Below, one piece after another: positions 24,450 through 32,772 of a stretch of DNA of 32,814 nucleotides. Position 1 is the first letter of the stretch. The number at the start of each line of letters is the position of its first letter. The DNA is taken from the NCBI GenBank assembly GCA_021783515.1, contig JAJXTV010000036.1, positions 1 to 32,814 of the forward strand. The letters run 5' to 3'. A program made the position numbers and the translations under genes. This stretch comes from Nitrospirota bacterium (GTDB lineage Bacteria > Nitrospirota > Thermodesulfovibrionia > Thermodesulfovibrionales > UBA6898). A model generated the notes under the pieces. It did not search any database. It saw only the letters and a list, made by a program, of their open reading frames with translations, and had not been told where the DNA came from.

Positions 24450-25050
24450 TACCGCCAGGGTCGGTGTTGATTGCGTCCATAAGCGCGCTGAAGGACCCTA
24501 CTTCGAAGATGAGCACGATGTCGCCCTCGATCTGGAGATGTTCGACGGTAAAGCGGGTATGCGCCAGCACCACCGTCGCGTCGGGGAGGGCGTCGGCAGG
24601 CGTCATAAGGTTCTCGATGCTGTCCTCGCTGTACGTCGGGAGCGTGTAGTTCATCTGCAGCTTCAGCACGTTGGCGATCGAGCCCATCACGCCGTTGATC
24701 ACGATGTTGCCGACCTCGCTCAGCGTTCCGACCCTGACAGAATCGAGGTCCGGGGTCCCCATCTCCTCCCCCGTCAGGATCGCGACGAGCTTCGACGCGC
24801 TGTCCGGGGGAAACACAAGCGCGGCAGTCCCGGAAAAAGGTCCCCGGAAGCCGAGCCTCACCGCAGAGAGATGGCCTTCCCCGAGATGCCCCACCTCGTT
24901 GCGGAGGTTTGCCGCAGTAAGCAGCTTGATGAAAGGGACCTGCAGGACGATCCGGGCGTTCACCATCTCGCTCAGCACCCTGGCCGCCCTCCCCACCCCG
25001 ATATTGATCAACTCCCTGAGCGAGTCGAGCTGATATTCCGTAGGAGGCAT
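24415..25050 (-). CDS. cheC: CheC-family CheY-P phosphatase
   Basis: 211 residues with both CheC active sites. The first reads DSLRELIN, then 22 residues, then Pro. The second reads SEVGN, then 22 residues, then Pro, so the Glu and Asn pairs that position water for CheY-P hydrolysis are kept twice. Only the leading Asp/Ser of site 2 is replaced by Gly. The ATG at 25050 is preferred because it overlaps the receiver gene's stop (TGATG); the longer frame to 25152 runs inside that gene. No chemoreceptor, CheA or flagellar gene is nearby, so this may tune a non-motility pathway. Confidence 0.88.
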   Translation of the reverse strand: MPPTEYQLDSLRELINIGVGRAARVLSEMVNARIVLQVPFIKLLTAANLRNEVGHLGEGHLSAVRLGFRGPFSGTAALVFPPDSASKLVAILTGEEMGTPDLDSVRVGTLSEVGNIVINGVMGSIANVLKLQMNYTLPTYSEDSIENLMTPADALPDATVVLAHTRFTVEHLQIEGDIVLIFEVGSFSALMDAINTDPGGNDRDRRGSGTV

Positions 25051-25421
25051 CACAGATTCGTCTCTTTCCCCAGGACCCGCCGTACCGTTTCGAGAAGTTC
25101 CTCTTCGGAAGGGGGCTTGTTCACGACCGCGGCCGCGCCGAGTTCCCTGCATTGCCTGATAGTGCTCTCCTGGATATCGGCGGTGACGACAACCACCGGT
25201 GATTTCGCGCCGCGTTCACGAAGGGTCCTGAGAAGTTTCACCCCATCCATGCCCGGCATGATAAGATCGAGAAGGATGCAGTCGGGCGTCCGCTCCAGGG
25301 CAGTCTGAAGGCCTTTTATTCCGTCATCGGCCTCGACGATATCGTGGCCGTCCCGCTCCAAAATGGTGACGATCTTGTTCCTCATGAAAGCCGAATCTTC
25401 TATCACAAGAATCCTGGCCAT
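25050..25421 (-). CDS. Single-domain CheY-like response regulator
   Basis: 123 residues forming one receiver domain. The acidic pocket is VIEDSAFMR, phosphoacceptor Asp52 is in CILLDLIMPGMDG, the switch Thr is in VVVVTAD, and the conserved Lys is in VNKPPSEEE. There is no output domain. It is the first gene of a coupled receiver-CheC-kinase operon, so its phosphorylation is presumably set by the hybrid kinase and removed by CheC. Its output partner is not in the window. A plausible promoter lies at 25481-25509. Confidence 0.9.
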   Translation of the reverse strand: MARILVIEDSAFMRNKIVTILERDGHDIVEADDGIKGLQTALERTPDCILLDLIMPGMDGVKLLRTLRERGAKSPVVVVTADIQESTIRQCRELGAAAVVNKPPSEEELLETVRRVLGKETNL

Positions 25422-25480
25422 TGTCGATCTCCTTGGGCCGAATCGTCAGTCTTATCTCCGCGTCCCGTCAGCCGTACCAG

Positions 25481-25509
25481 ATTATAGCAAAACTCCCCCA
25501 TTTTTTAAT
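25481..25509 (-). promoter_or_regulatory. Promoter candidate for the receiver-CheC-kinase operon
   Basis: On the minus strand TATAAT (25481-25486) is preceded 16 or 17 bases upstream by TTAAAA or ATTAAA (25503-25509). It would start transcription about 65 bases before the receiver gene. The rest of 25422-25613 shows no gene. Confidence 0.5.
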
Positions 25510-25613
25510 ACTGCCTTCTTGAAGCCGGATATCACAGAGAAAACGGTCCCGCCGGCGGAAGACCCCAGCACAAACCGGGCTGAACAGACCGGCGTTGTCC
25601 CCTGGGTCCGCTG

Positions 25614-26189
25614 TCAGACCGGCAGGTTTTCGAATAGGCCCAGATAATTGTATGGGCCGACATCGGCCATCCCGGCGGCGCCAAAACCGTAAGAAGAAAG
25701 GATCTCTTCGAGCTCCGCCGGCGAAATCCTGATCGAACGCGGCGGTCCCGGAGGCCCTTGCACCTTTACGAACTCGACCACGGCCAGCCTGCCGCCGGGC
25801 TTCACAACCCGCCTGACCTCCCGCAGTGTCCCCTCCTGCTCATTTTCCTGGACAAGATCGTGCAGGACCGTCGCCATCAGACATATATCCACGGAATGGT
25901 CGGCAAGCGGGATTTTCCTGCTGACGTCCGCGACACCGGCATGGATCTGCGTAATCTTCGCTGCGGCAACCGCGGCCGCTAAATGCTCGATCCCTTCCTT
26001 CCAGAGATCGAAGGCGTATATCCTGCCTTCAGGACCGACGAACCGCGCAGCATACAGGGAATACCGCCCGCTCCCGCAGGCAAGATCGAGAAGGACGGTG
26101 TCTTTCCGGAGATGAAGTTCTGAGAAAAGAAGGACCGGATCAATCAGGTCGAAGCTGCTTTTCCCCGCTGCTATGGGATGTTCACTCAA
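25614..26189 (-). CDS. Class I SAM-dependent methyltransferase (UbiE-like)
   Basis: 191 residues. Motif I is LLDLACGSGRYSLYAA (about 33-48), with an acidic strand-2 end (IYAFDLW). Post-I motifs VDICLMATVLHDL and LREVRRVVKPGGRLAVVEF (about 125-143) are characteristic of the UbiE/Methyltransf_11 group. The substrate is unknown. The start is a TTG at 26189, the only early start with a good ribosome site (AAAGGGGG about seven bases upstream). It follows the tail-anchored repeat protein by 33 bases on the same strand. Confidence 0.85.
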   Translation of the reverse strand: MSEHPIAAGKSSFDLIDPVLLFSELHLRKDTVLLDLACGSGRYSLYAARFVGPEGRIYAFDLWKEGIEHLAAAVAAAKITQIHAGVADVSRKIPLADHSVDICLMATVLHDLVQENEQEGTLREVRRVVKPGGRLAVVEFVKVQGPPGPPRSIRISPAELEEILSSYGFGAAGMADVGPYNYLGLFENLPV

Positions 26190-26222
26190 ACGAGCCCCCT
26201 TTTTCCGTTCGGTCCGGACCCG

Positions 26223-26672
26223 TCATCTTCCGCGAAAGAGCACGTAGAGCAGGATGATCAGCGCGGCCAGCGCAATACTTACGACCAGCGCCCGCGGGGA
26301 GAAGGAAGATTCGTCCGTTGCCGGCCTGCGGCCGGTCGGAACGGTCGCCGATTCCGATGCGTATTGTTCACTCCTCATGCTCTTGTCGATCTCCGCAAGA
26401 TCGATATCGGACGGGGCCGCTCCACCCTCCGCCGCCTTCATCACCTGCTCGTACAGCCGCCGCGCGTCGGGAGGCATCGCGTCGATGCCCTCATATTCGC
26501 TGCCGTTAAAAACGATCCTCGTCTTCGTCGTTACGGTCTTCGTCCCGTCTGCCGCGCGTCCGGCCTTCGCCTTTTCGAAGGCTGTCCGGACGTCATCAGG
26601 CATTTCTTCAACCGAACCGTACTCCTTCCCGTTGATCTTGAACCTGCGTTTTACATTGATATTGATCTTCAT
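26223..26672 (-). CDS. Two-repeat protein with C-terminal membrane anchor, hypothetical
   Basis: 149 residues. Two related segments, about 9-35 and 51-78, share the pattern (basic)-x-(I/V)-x-(I/V/F)-NG-x-EY-x-(S/G)-(V/I)-(E/D)-x-MP-x-D-x-R-x-x-(Y/F)-E. Copies read INGKEYGSVEEMPDDVR and FNGSEYEGIDAMPPDAR. A flexible linker and a single membrane segment (about 128-145) ending in FRGR follow, so the repeats should face the cytoplasm as in tail-anchored proteins. ATG 26672 is chosen over the upstream start because the repeat domain begins there (MKINI). I do not know a named function; similar short repeats occur in unannotated bacterial proteins. Confidence 0.7.
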   Translation of the reverse strand: MKININVKRRFKINGKEYGSVEEMPDDVRTAFEKAKAGRAADGTKTVTTKTRIVFNGSEYEGIDAMPPDARRLYEQVMKAAEGGAAPSDIDLAEIDKSMRSEQYASESATVPTGRRPATDESSFSPRALVVSIALAALIILLYVLFRGR

Positions 26673-26711
26673 CGGGCCTTCCACCTTGGCTTAATTATTA
26701 TCATCATGATT

Positions 26712-27182
26712 CTAGTCTGCCCCGCCCTGTTTCTGCCCTGCTCCGACAGGTTTGGAGAGCATGCCCTCCTTCTTTACAGTAATCGGACTTCCCCGCACCC
26801 CGGCATAAAACACCACTATCTCGGCCGGCCCGTCACCTTCATTCTTGCCGTAGTGCCATTCATTCACGACCTCGACAATCGGGTCGCCCGCCCTCAGGTG
26901 CAGGGTCTTGTTGTCCTGGGCCACCACGGTGAGCTCTCCCTTGAGGAGTACGCCCGCATTGATCACCGGATGCTCGTGAAGCGGGAGCTCAGCTCCGGCC
27001 GGCACCGTGATCCTGAGGATCGTGATCTCGGGCGTGCCACTGGGATAATCCGGCAGCGGGCTCCCGTCCCAGCTGTGAGTCGCCTTTGCCAGCACCTCGG
27101 CCTTGATGCCGCCGGCGTCCAGGCCGAACGCGCTTCCCGACAGCAGAAAGAGAACACATATTCCGTGCACCAGTTTCCTCAT
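26712..27182 (-). CDS. Secreted cupin-domain protein
   Basis: 156 residues with a signal peptide ([20 protein letters not shown], cleavage near residue 20). The cupin barrel has [24 protein letters not shown], with His, His and a variant acidic position, and [17 protein letters not shown] with the closing His. The ribosome site AAGGAGACAAA supports ATG 27182. Periplasmic cupins of this type bind small ligands or metals; role unknown. It sits after the MurC-like gene on the same strand but about 100 bases away, so it may be separately transcribed. Confidence 0.82.
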   Translation of the reverse strand: MRKLVHGICVLFLLSGSAFGLDAGGIKAEVLAKATHSWDGSPLPDYPSGTPEITILRITVPAGAELPLHEHPVINAGVLLKGELTVVAQDNKTLHLRAGDPIVEVVNEWHYGKNEGDGPAEIVVFYAGVRGSPITVKKEGMLSKPVGAGQKQGGAD

Positions 27183-27285
27183 TTTGTCTCCTTTTCTCTT
27201 ATGAAGCAAAGATCAGCGTGAGGCGCAGGAAATCCACCTCCGGACATCCCCCCCCCGCCCTTCCCGTCAAGGGGCGAGGCAACGT

Positions 27286-28623
27286 TTATCGAACCCTTTT
27301 CGCGATCTCCTCCGCAAGGTCCGAAAGCGTATCGTCCCTCGCCCCGAAGACCGCATATGCCTCATATGCGCCGAGGTCATCCAATAGATCCGTCCGGTCG
27401 AGCGTCCCGGCGTTCCTCCCCTCGAACCTGAGCGGCCCGGCGACATCGGCACTCGAAATGTCCCTGGCTGCCGTCCCGCCGGCATAGTAGATCGGCAGAA
27501 TCACCAGCCGGTCGGAACTTCTCAGGTTCTCCGCAAAGGTCTTTACATACCCCTCCTTCATCATCCTCGTCGGCCCGTAGCCATGCGGCTGAAAGACATA
27601 ACAGACCGACGCCGCCACGCCCTGCATCGTCCTCATCAGCGAACCGATTTTATGAGGGTTGTGGGCATAGTCATCGATCACGATATGCGTTCCGTTATTC
27701 AGGTGAATGTCGAAGCGCCGCTCTATTCCCGCAAATCCGGGAAGCGCGGCCGCGATGTCCGCAGCCGGAACGTCGAGTTCAGACAGACAGGCGATGCAGG
27801 CGAGAGCGTTATAGATGTTGTGTCTGCCGGGCATCGACAGTTCGTATCTCGTTCCGTTGACCGTAAAAGCCGAAGATAGCTGCTCATATTCGATCCCGCC
27901 CGCCCGGTACTTCGATCCCGTTTCGATCGAAAACCGCACCGCGTCGCCGAGATTGCAGCCGGCGAGGTTCACGTCGTCGCCTCCCGCCACCACGAGGCCC
28001 GAGGTGTTCCCGGCGAGCTGTTCGAACATCCGGGCGGTCTCGTCGACCGGGTGATGGTCGAGAGCAAGGTTGGCGATGATCGAAAGCTCCGGCCGATAGT
28101 CGACGAGGGAGCCGTCGGATTCGCACGCCTCTATGATGAGGGTCTTCGATCCGCCGGTCAGATAGTTGCCAGCGTTGACGGACGACGTGAACTGCTTCAC
28201 CCTTCCCCCGCCGATGAAGTTCGGCCCCATCCCCAGCCGCTCCATGAGGAAGGCGAGCATACCCGACATCGTCGACTTGCCGCTCGTTCCGGCAACGGCG
28301 ATCGTCCTGAAACGCGAGACCATCTCCGCCAGATATTCCGGCCGCGTCCTGAGCGGGACTCCGATTGCTTCTGCCTTCATACGGTCGGGATTGTCCTTCT
28401 CGACAGCAGTGCTGAATACGGCAAGATCGTACGACCCGTCGATGCCGCTGCCGTCCTGGGGAAATATCCTGACGCCGGCAGCCTTCAGCCGCTGACAAAG
28501 CGGATGACCGGGGTTTGCATCGAAGAAGCGATCGGACCCCGATACCGAATCCCCGCGCTCGGCGGCAAACCCCGCAAGCGCGGAAACCCCGCTGCCGCCT
28601 ACTCCGGAAAAGAAGATCTTCAT
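27286..28623 (-). CDS. MurC/Mpl-like Mur ligase
   Basis: 445 residues with three Mur ligase domains. The N-terminal Rossmann part has FSGVGGSGVSALAGFA. The ATPase domain has the P-loop AGTSGKST (111-118) in place of the usual AGTHGKT of MurC, with EACESDGSL and NLALDHH. The C-terminal domain begins near 305 with IERRFDIH and contains DDYAHNP. MurC joins L-alanine to UDP-MurNAc; Mpl recycles tripeptides onto UDP-MurNAc. The GTSGKS loop leaves the exact substrate open. It follows a SPOR-domain gene by 27 bases, consistent with a peptidoglycan-related operon. Whether it is the cell's only MurC cannot be judged here. Confidence 0.78.
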   Translation of the reverse strand: MKIFFSGVGGSGVSALAGFAAERGDSVSGSDRFFDANPGHPLCQRLKAAGVRIFPQDGSGIDGSYDLAVFSTAVEKDNPDRMKAEAIGVPLRTRPEYLAEMVSRFRTIAVAGTSGKSTMSGMLAFLMERLGMGPNFIGGGRVKQFTSSVNAGNYLTGGSKTLIIEACESDGSLVDYRPELSIIANLALDHHPVDETARMFEQLAGNTSGLVVAGGDDVNLAGCNLGDAVRFSIETGSKYRAGGIEYEQLSSAFTVNGTRYELSMPGRHNIYNALACIACLSELDVPAADIAAALPGFAGIERRFDIHLNNGTHIVIDDYAHNPHKIGSLMRTMQGVAASVCYVFQPHGYGPTRMMKEGYVKTFAENLRSSDRLVILPIYYAGGTAARDISSADVAGPLRFEGRNAGTLDRTDLLDDLGAYEAYAVFGARDDTLSDLAEEIAKRVR

Positions 28624-28650
28624 GGATACCCCGAAAGGAAGGTCCCCGCC

Positions 28651-29988
28651 TCAGTCCCCGCCACGCCTCAGGAGGGTCTTAAACCCGTCTTCCCGGAGCG
28701 CCTTTGCCTTGACCGACGCCTGTTTTGCGTTTGCGAACTTTCCGACCAGAACCCGCCAGGTCCGCCCCCCACCGCTGTCTTCGATAAAAGCATCGTATCC
28801 CCTCTTCTTCAGCTTTTCTGCGAGAGATGCCGCGTTCTTTTCACTGCCGAAGGCGCCGAGCTGCACCGAATAGCCGTAGTCCCTTCGTACCGCAGCAACA
28901 ACAGCCTGTTTCCCTGTGTCCTTCGGACGCTTCTGCGGAGCGGGGCTGACTGCCCCGCCCTTCTCCTCCGGAGAGACCTCCTTCCTCCGTTCCTCAACCC
29001 CCTCTCCGGCCCCCTTTGCCTTCTTTTCTGGTCCCTTGCCCGCAGGCTTGACTGCGCCATCTTCCGGAACGACTGCTCCGACCGCCGGTTCGGTAACAAC
29101 TTCCTTTGCCGGAAGCTCCTGCCGCGATTGTGCAGTCCTTCCCTCCTTCGAGAGAACCTTTTTCAGCCCGTAAGCTCCAATGCCGAGCACAAGCGCCGCG
29201 CAAACCGCGGCAATCACGGCAATCCTCCTGCCGGAGAAGAACTTTCGGGGTTCGTCGGCGGGGGTGATTTCATCGTCGAACGAAAAAGGCATAGCCGAGT
29301 CCGGCCCTGCCTCCTCTGAAGGCCGTTGAGTCGTCTCTTCATCAAGAGGCGTCTTTACTGCCGGGGCGGGCGCCTCTTCCCCGGATTCTTCATTCAAGAA
29401 CTCCGCGGTCTCGTCATGTCCGCTCCTGCCGCCTGCTTCAGTGTCGACCGGGTTTTCGTCCGGCCATACCTCCGGCTGCGGATCTCTCGCTTCTTGCCGG
29501 AGCGAGACCTGAGCGCGCGCATCGTCAGAGGCAGGCTCGTCCTGCGACGGCAGGGCGGCCGACACTTCCTCTGCAGGGGCTTCGGGGGGCATCTCTTCCG
29601 CGAGGACGTCCTTTCCGAGCACCTTGATTGCCTTCTCGACGACATCCTCTGACTTGAGGGGCTTGACGAGCACATCGACGATCCCTATCGTCGATGTGTA
29701 TTTGGCGTCGAGTTCCCCCTTGTATGAGATGAGCATCACCACCGGCACCTTCTCGAGCCCTTCGACGGCATGGATGCGCTTGCTGAGCTTCAGACCGTTG
29801 GAGTCCGGGAAAAAAAGGCTCACGAAGATGAGGTCCGGCTTGTCCGCCGCAGCCTTTTCGATCCCCCTGTCCGGACTCGCCACCACCGACACGTCGACCC
29901 CTCGGGCAAGCAGCGCCTTTACGATCACGTCGGTCGCAACTCGGTCATCGTCGATGGCAAGGACCCTGGCGCGTCTATTCTCAGTCAT
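28651..29988 (-). CDS. Receiver-transmembrane-SPOR fusion protein with degenerate receiver
   Basis: 445 residues. Residues 6-125 are a receiver domain: the acidic pocket IDDD (12-15) and Lys109 (VKPL) are kept. The phosphoacceptor Asp is replaced by Ser57 (FVSLFFP). An acidic Pro/Glu-rich linker (130-245) leads to a single membrane segment (256-275). A Lys/Glu/Pro-rich stretch and a SPOR domain (about 370-445, YSVQLGAFGSEKNA and RTWRVLVGKFA) follow. SPOR domains bind glycan strands lacking stem peptides at the septum. The topology would put the receiver in the cytoplasm and SPOR in the periplasm. It lies 7 bases after the zinc-ribbon membrane protein and before the MurC-like ligase. Confidence 0.88.
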   Translation of the reverse strand: MTENRRARVLAIDDDRVATDVIVKALLARGVDVSVVASPDRGIEKAAADKPDLIFVSLFFPDSNGLKLSKRIHAVEGLEKVPVVMLISYKGELDAKYTSTIGIVDVLVKPLKSEDVVEKAIKVLGKDVLAEEMPPEAPAEEVSAALPSQDEPASDDARAQVSLRQEARDPQPEVWPDENPVDTEAGGRSGHDETAEFLNEESGEEAPAPAVKTPLDEETTQRPSEEAGPDSAMPFSFDDEITPADEPRKFFSGRRIAVIAAVCAALVLGIGAYGLKKVLSKEGRTAQSRQELPAKEVVTEPAVGAVVPEDGAVKPAGKGPEKKAKGAGEGVEERRKEVSPEEKGGAVSPAPQKRPKDTGKQAVVAAVRRDYGYSVQLGAFGSEKNAASLAEKLKKRGYDAFIEDSGGGRTWRVLVGKFANAKQASVKAKALREDGFKTLLRRGGD

Positions 29989-29995
29989 GGCCGGC

Positions 29996-30460
29996 TTATT
30001 TCACCATCCTTCTGAATTCCGCCTTGTTCAGTTCCTCTTCCATCTCGCGTATCTTCTGTCTTTGTCCTATCATCAGAAAATAAAAAACGGCATATCCTAC
30101 GACGGACAACGCGCCCAGGTACCCTGCGCCGTCGGCGATAAAGCTATCCTGCAGAAAATCGAGCATCTCTACCGCGCCGACTCTTACCACCACGAAAAAA
30201 ATCGCAAAAACAATAAACAGGAACTGAAGGAGCCTCAGAAAACTTTTCAGGCTCTGCTCCTGCTCCCTCAGTCCGATGAGTTCTTTGTTCCGCATATCAA
30301 AGACGCAGCTGGCGCACTCTCTTCTCTTGGGGACCCTGTGGCCTCTGCAGAGCGGCCCTCGTCTGCACCTCGGGCAGGTAAACCCTTCCTCTTTCCTGAT
30401 GTAGATGTCGCAGACCGCGCACCTGAGAAGCTCCTGTCCGCCTTCAGCCGGTTTCTTCAT
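29996..30460 (-). CDS. Zinc-ribbon membrane protein, hypothetical
   Basis: 154 residues. The first 55 residues hold a Cys-rich zinc-binding region (CAVC, CPRC, a Cys and His in LCRGH, then CASC), suited to one or two zinc ions. Two membrane segments (about 75-95 and 110-130) and a short charged coiled coil (QRQKIREMEEELNKAEF) follow. The ATG at 30460 overlaps the U32 peptidase stop (ATGA) and is preferred over the GTG two codons upstream. I know no named family. Cytoplasmic zinc ribbons fused to two membrane segments usually mark adaptor or scaffold proteins; position in the operon suggests an envelope partner of the receiver-SPOR protein. Confidence 0.75.
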   Translation of the reverse strand: MKKPAEGGQELLRCAVCDIYIRKEEGFTCPRCRRGPLCRGHRVPKRRECASCVFDMRNKELIGLREQEQSLKSFLRLLQFLFIVFAIFFVVVRVGAVEMLDFLQDSFIADGAGYLGALSVVGYAVFYFLMIGQRQKIREMEEELNKAEFRRMVK

Positions 30461-31740
30461 CCGCACCCCTCCCTGACGGCGGCGCCCTCGGCCGCCGAAT
30501 CGTTTAGATCCCTGAAATCCCTGGGCCTCCTAAGGAGGTCGTTTTCCCTCACCCCGCGCGGCACCCCGACGAACACGCTGTCGCCGTTTCTCGCCGACTC
30601 CACCTCGGCCCCCCCGGCGTCTCGCATCGACCCGACGACAAAGAACTTCTCTTCGAGACCCGGCGAAAGGAATTCAACAGGATCGCCCCGGTCGAGGCGG
30701 GCTCTCAGCTCGATCCTCGCCGTATCGCCGTCGGTCCGCCCCACAACTCCCACGAGTTCGTGGCTCATCCGGTAGCTCTCCTCGTCGACGTTATATGCGT
30801 CGTCCGGCTGTTTTCCGAAGAACATGCCGGTCGTGTATCCCCTGCTGCTGAACATCGAGAGCTCTTTCCGCCATCGCTGCGTCCTCTCCGGAGCGGGGGG
30901 GGAACCGATGACGTCAACCGCCTCCCGGTATGTCTTGACTACCCCTGCGACATAATTGATCCCCTTCATCCGCCCCTCTATCTTGAAGCTGTCGACACCG
31001 GCGCGGGCAAGCGTCTCCAGATGCTCGACCATGCAGAGGTCCTTCGAACTCATGAGGTAGGTCCCCCTGTCGTTTTCGTAGACGGGCAGAAATTCGCCCT
31101 GCCTCTTTTCCTCCGTAAGCGCGTATTTCCACCGGCACGAATTCGTGCATTCCCCGGTATTGGCCCCGCGGGCCGCCAGGAAACTGCTGATGTAGCACCT
31201 GCCCGAATAGGAGATGCAGATCGACCCGTGCACGAACACCTCGAGTCCGACCGTCGTCTTCTCCCGTATCTCGCCGATCTCTTCGATCGAAAGCTCCCGT
31301 GCGAGCACGATCCTTTCTGCGCCCAGGTCCTGCCAGAACCGCGCAGCGTCCGCGTTCGTGACATTCGCCTGGGTGCTGACATGGATCGCGATCTCCGGCG
31401 CCCTCCTGCGGAAACGGCCGAAAAGACCGGGATCCGAAAGGATCACCGCATCGGGCCGGACCTCTTTCAGGAACTCCAGGTGCGCATCGATGCCGGACAA
31501 GTCGCGGTTATGGGGGAAGATATTCACCGTCACGTAGCTTTTCTTTCCCCTCTCCCTCGCATACCGCACCGCCCGCGCCAGCTCTTCCCCGCAGAAATTG
31601 CCTGCCTTCGCCCTGAGGCTGAAGCGGGAATCCCCGAGATAGACCGCATCGGCGCCGTAATGGATCGCGGTCTTCAGCTTCTCGAAATCGCCCGCGGGAG
31701 CGAGGAGTTCGGGCTTATGCGCAAGCGCCTGCTCCGTCAC
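30457..31740 (-). CDS. U32-family peptidase-like enzyme (TrhP/RlhA type)
   Basis: 427 residues from GTG 31740, which overlaps the RNase HI stop (GTGA). Residues 9-45 show [27 protein letters not shown], and the U32 signature [16 protein letters not shown] is at 167-182. Further Cys in GECTNSC (198-202) and DLCM (about 238) would complete the conserved iron-sulphur-type Cys set. Members include TrhP (tRNA U34 hydroxylation) and RlhA (23S rRNA C2501 hydroxylation); protease activity is doubtful for most. The sequence suits this RNA-hydroxylation group, but the exact target is not shown. The 30457-32073 frame upstream of GTG is an artefact of running inside rnhA. Confidence 0.88.
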   Translation of the reverse strand: MTEQALAHKPELLAPAGDFEKLKTAIHYGADAVYLGDSRFSLRAKAGNFCGEELARAVRYARERGKKSYVTVNIFPHNRDLSGIDAHLEFLKEVRPDAVILSDPGLFGRFRRRAPEIAIHVSTQANVTNADAARFWQDLGAERIVLARELSIEEIGEIREKTTVGLEVFVHGSICISYSGRCYISSFLAARGANTGECTNSCRWKYALTEEKRQGEFLPVYENDRGTYLMSSKDLCMVEHLETLARAGVDSFKIEGRMKGINYVAGVVKTYREAVDVIGSPPAPERTQRWRKELSMFSSRGYTTGMFFGKQPDDAYNVDEESYRMSHELVGVVGRTDGDTARIELRARLDRGDPVEFLSPGLEEKFFVVGSMRDAGGAEVESARNGDSVFVGVPRGVRENDLLRRPRDFRDLNDSAAEGAAVREGCG

Positions 31741-32195
31741 GTCCCGCTCCTGCACTTCTCGATCCCTTCCCGGGCAAGCGAATCGCACCGCTCGTTTTCG
31801 GTGTGACCGTTGTGGCCCTTGACCCAGACCCACGACACCTCGTGGGGCCCGGACGCCTTCAGAAGCCTCTCCCAGAGGTCCCTGTTCATCACCTCTTTTT
31901 TCTGGGAGTTGCGCCAGTGGTTTTTCCGCCACGAGGCGAGCCACTCCGTCATGCCCTTCACCACATAGTTGGAATCCGTCGTGACCTTCACCTTGCAGGG
32001 CCTCTTCAATGCCTCGAGCGCCGTGATAACGGCCATCAGCTCCATCCGGTTGTTCGTCGTCAGCTGCTCGCATCCGGACAGCTCCCTCTCTTTTTCGCCC
32101 GCCCTCAGTATGGCGCCGAAGCCCCCCACGCCCGGGTTCCCGCTGCAGGCGCCGTCGGCATAGATCTCGACGAACGTCTTGTCGGCATTCTTCAT
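31737..32195 (-). CDS. rnhA: Ribonuclease HI
   Basis: 152 residues. The four catalytic acids lie in [33 protein letters not shown] and [10 protein letters not shown], with the conserved His in WVKGHNGH. RNase HI degrades the RNA of RNA-DNA hybrids, removing R-loops and primers. Length matches the E. coli enzyme (155). It heads the minus-strand operon of U32 enzyme, zinc-ribbon protein, receiver-SPOR protein and MurC-like ligase. The ATG is directly preceded by AGGGG, closer than usual for a ribosome site. Confidence 0.96.
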   Translation of the reverse strand: MKNADKTFVEIYADGACSGNPGVGGFGAILRAGEKERELSGCEQLTTNNRMELMAVITALEALKRPCKVKVTTDSNYVVKGMTEWLASWRKNHWRNSQKKEVMNRDLWERLLKASGPHEVSWVWVKGHNGHTENERCDSLAREGIEKCRSGT

Positions 32196-32294
32196 CCCCT
32201 GTATATTACATTTTTTCTACGTCAAATTTCCAAACGGCCGAGAGGAAACTCGCGTCTTATCCCACAGGGATTGGCGGGCCAGGGAGACCGCTTA

Positions 32295-32477
32295 TTAAAA
32301 GAGAGACGGCAGGGAAAAAGTCACGCAATGGTCCGGCCGGCAGGACGCCGTCACTATTTGCCATGCCCCCGACCTCTCCCTGTCTCCGTCTTCAAAATAT
32401 ATCTTCTCCCTCCGGTTGCCTCTCGGGGTGATATGATAAAACGCACCCTCAGATTCTACCCTCAGTTGTCTCGCCAT
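32295..32477 (-). pseudogene. 5' fragment of a REP-associated tyrosine transposase (IS200-like)
   Basis: The first 33 residues are MARQLRVESEGAFYHITPRG followed by NRREKIYFEDGDRER, the well-known N-terminus of RAYT/Y1 transposases. The catalytic HUH and Tyr regions are missing; after DRER the frame continues with unrelated residues to a stop. The element is thus a truncated remnant. On the plus strand, AAAAAGTAGCCTGTCCCTATT (32556-32576), about 80 bases beyond its start, is a sequence I associate with the ends of such elements. The stretch 32196-32294 holds nothing else recognised. Confidence 0.75.
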
Positions 32478-32615
32478 CTACACGCCTGCACCTCTATTCA
32501 TGTACCCATCAGCCCTATAAATAAAGAATGAAGGTTTGACACCATTGTCTTCCTCCAAAAAGTAGCCTGTCCCTATTCGCGGTAGGGACGACCGTTTCCG
32601 GTCGCCCCCCGCACA

Positions 32616-32648
32616 GATCCGTACGCGAGGAATTGCCTCATACGGCTC
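32616..32648 (-). other. Group II intron domain V
   Basis: The minus strand has GAGCCGTATGAGG then CAAT then TCCTCGCGTACGGATC. This is the domain V hairpin with the AGC triad at its base and a two-base bulge (GC). The usual GNRA loop is replaced by CAAT(T), and the triad G faces A rather than the usual U, so activity may be impaired. Confidence 0.78.
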
Positions 32649-32772
32649 CTACCTTGGGTTTCACGCAAAGCCTCTCCTTCGCTGCTTCACGTATCCCGTC
32701 GAGTCCGTGCAATGCTTCCCCCTGCCTCTGCGTGCAGGTCGCAGACGACTCTTCAGAATTCCCCTTGGTCAT
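32638..32772 (-). pseudogene. N-terminal stub of the intron-encoded reverse transcriptase/maturase
   Basis: A frame of 44 codons starts MTKGNSEESS and includes LHGLDGIREAAKER, which resembles the N-terminus of group II intron maturases (a 'GL-x-x-IREAA' helix before the RT domain). It then runs straight into domain V, and the stop codon lies inside it. The RT, maturase and HNH domains are absent, implying an internal deletion. Recognition is from memory of family N-termini. Confidence 0.5.

Noticed and set aside
26178-27221. 347-residue plus-strand ORF opposite the repeat protein and the cupin gene
   Set aside because: Antisense shadow; the minus-strand genes have ribosome sites, a signal peptide and domain motifs.
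31741-32073. 111-residue N-terminal extension of the U32 enzyme
   Set aside because: It lies entirely within rnhA in another frame and lacks family similarity; GTG 31740 overlaps the rnhA stop.
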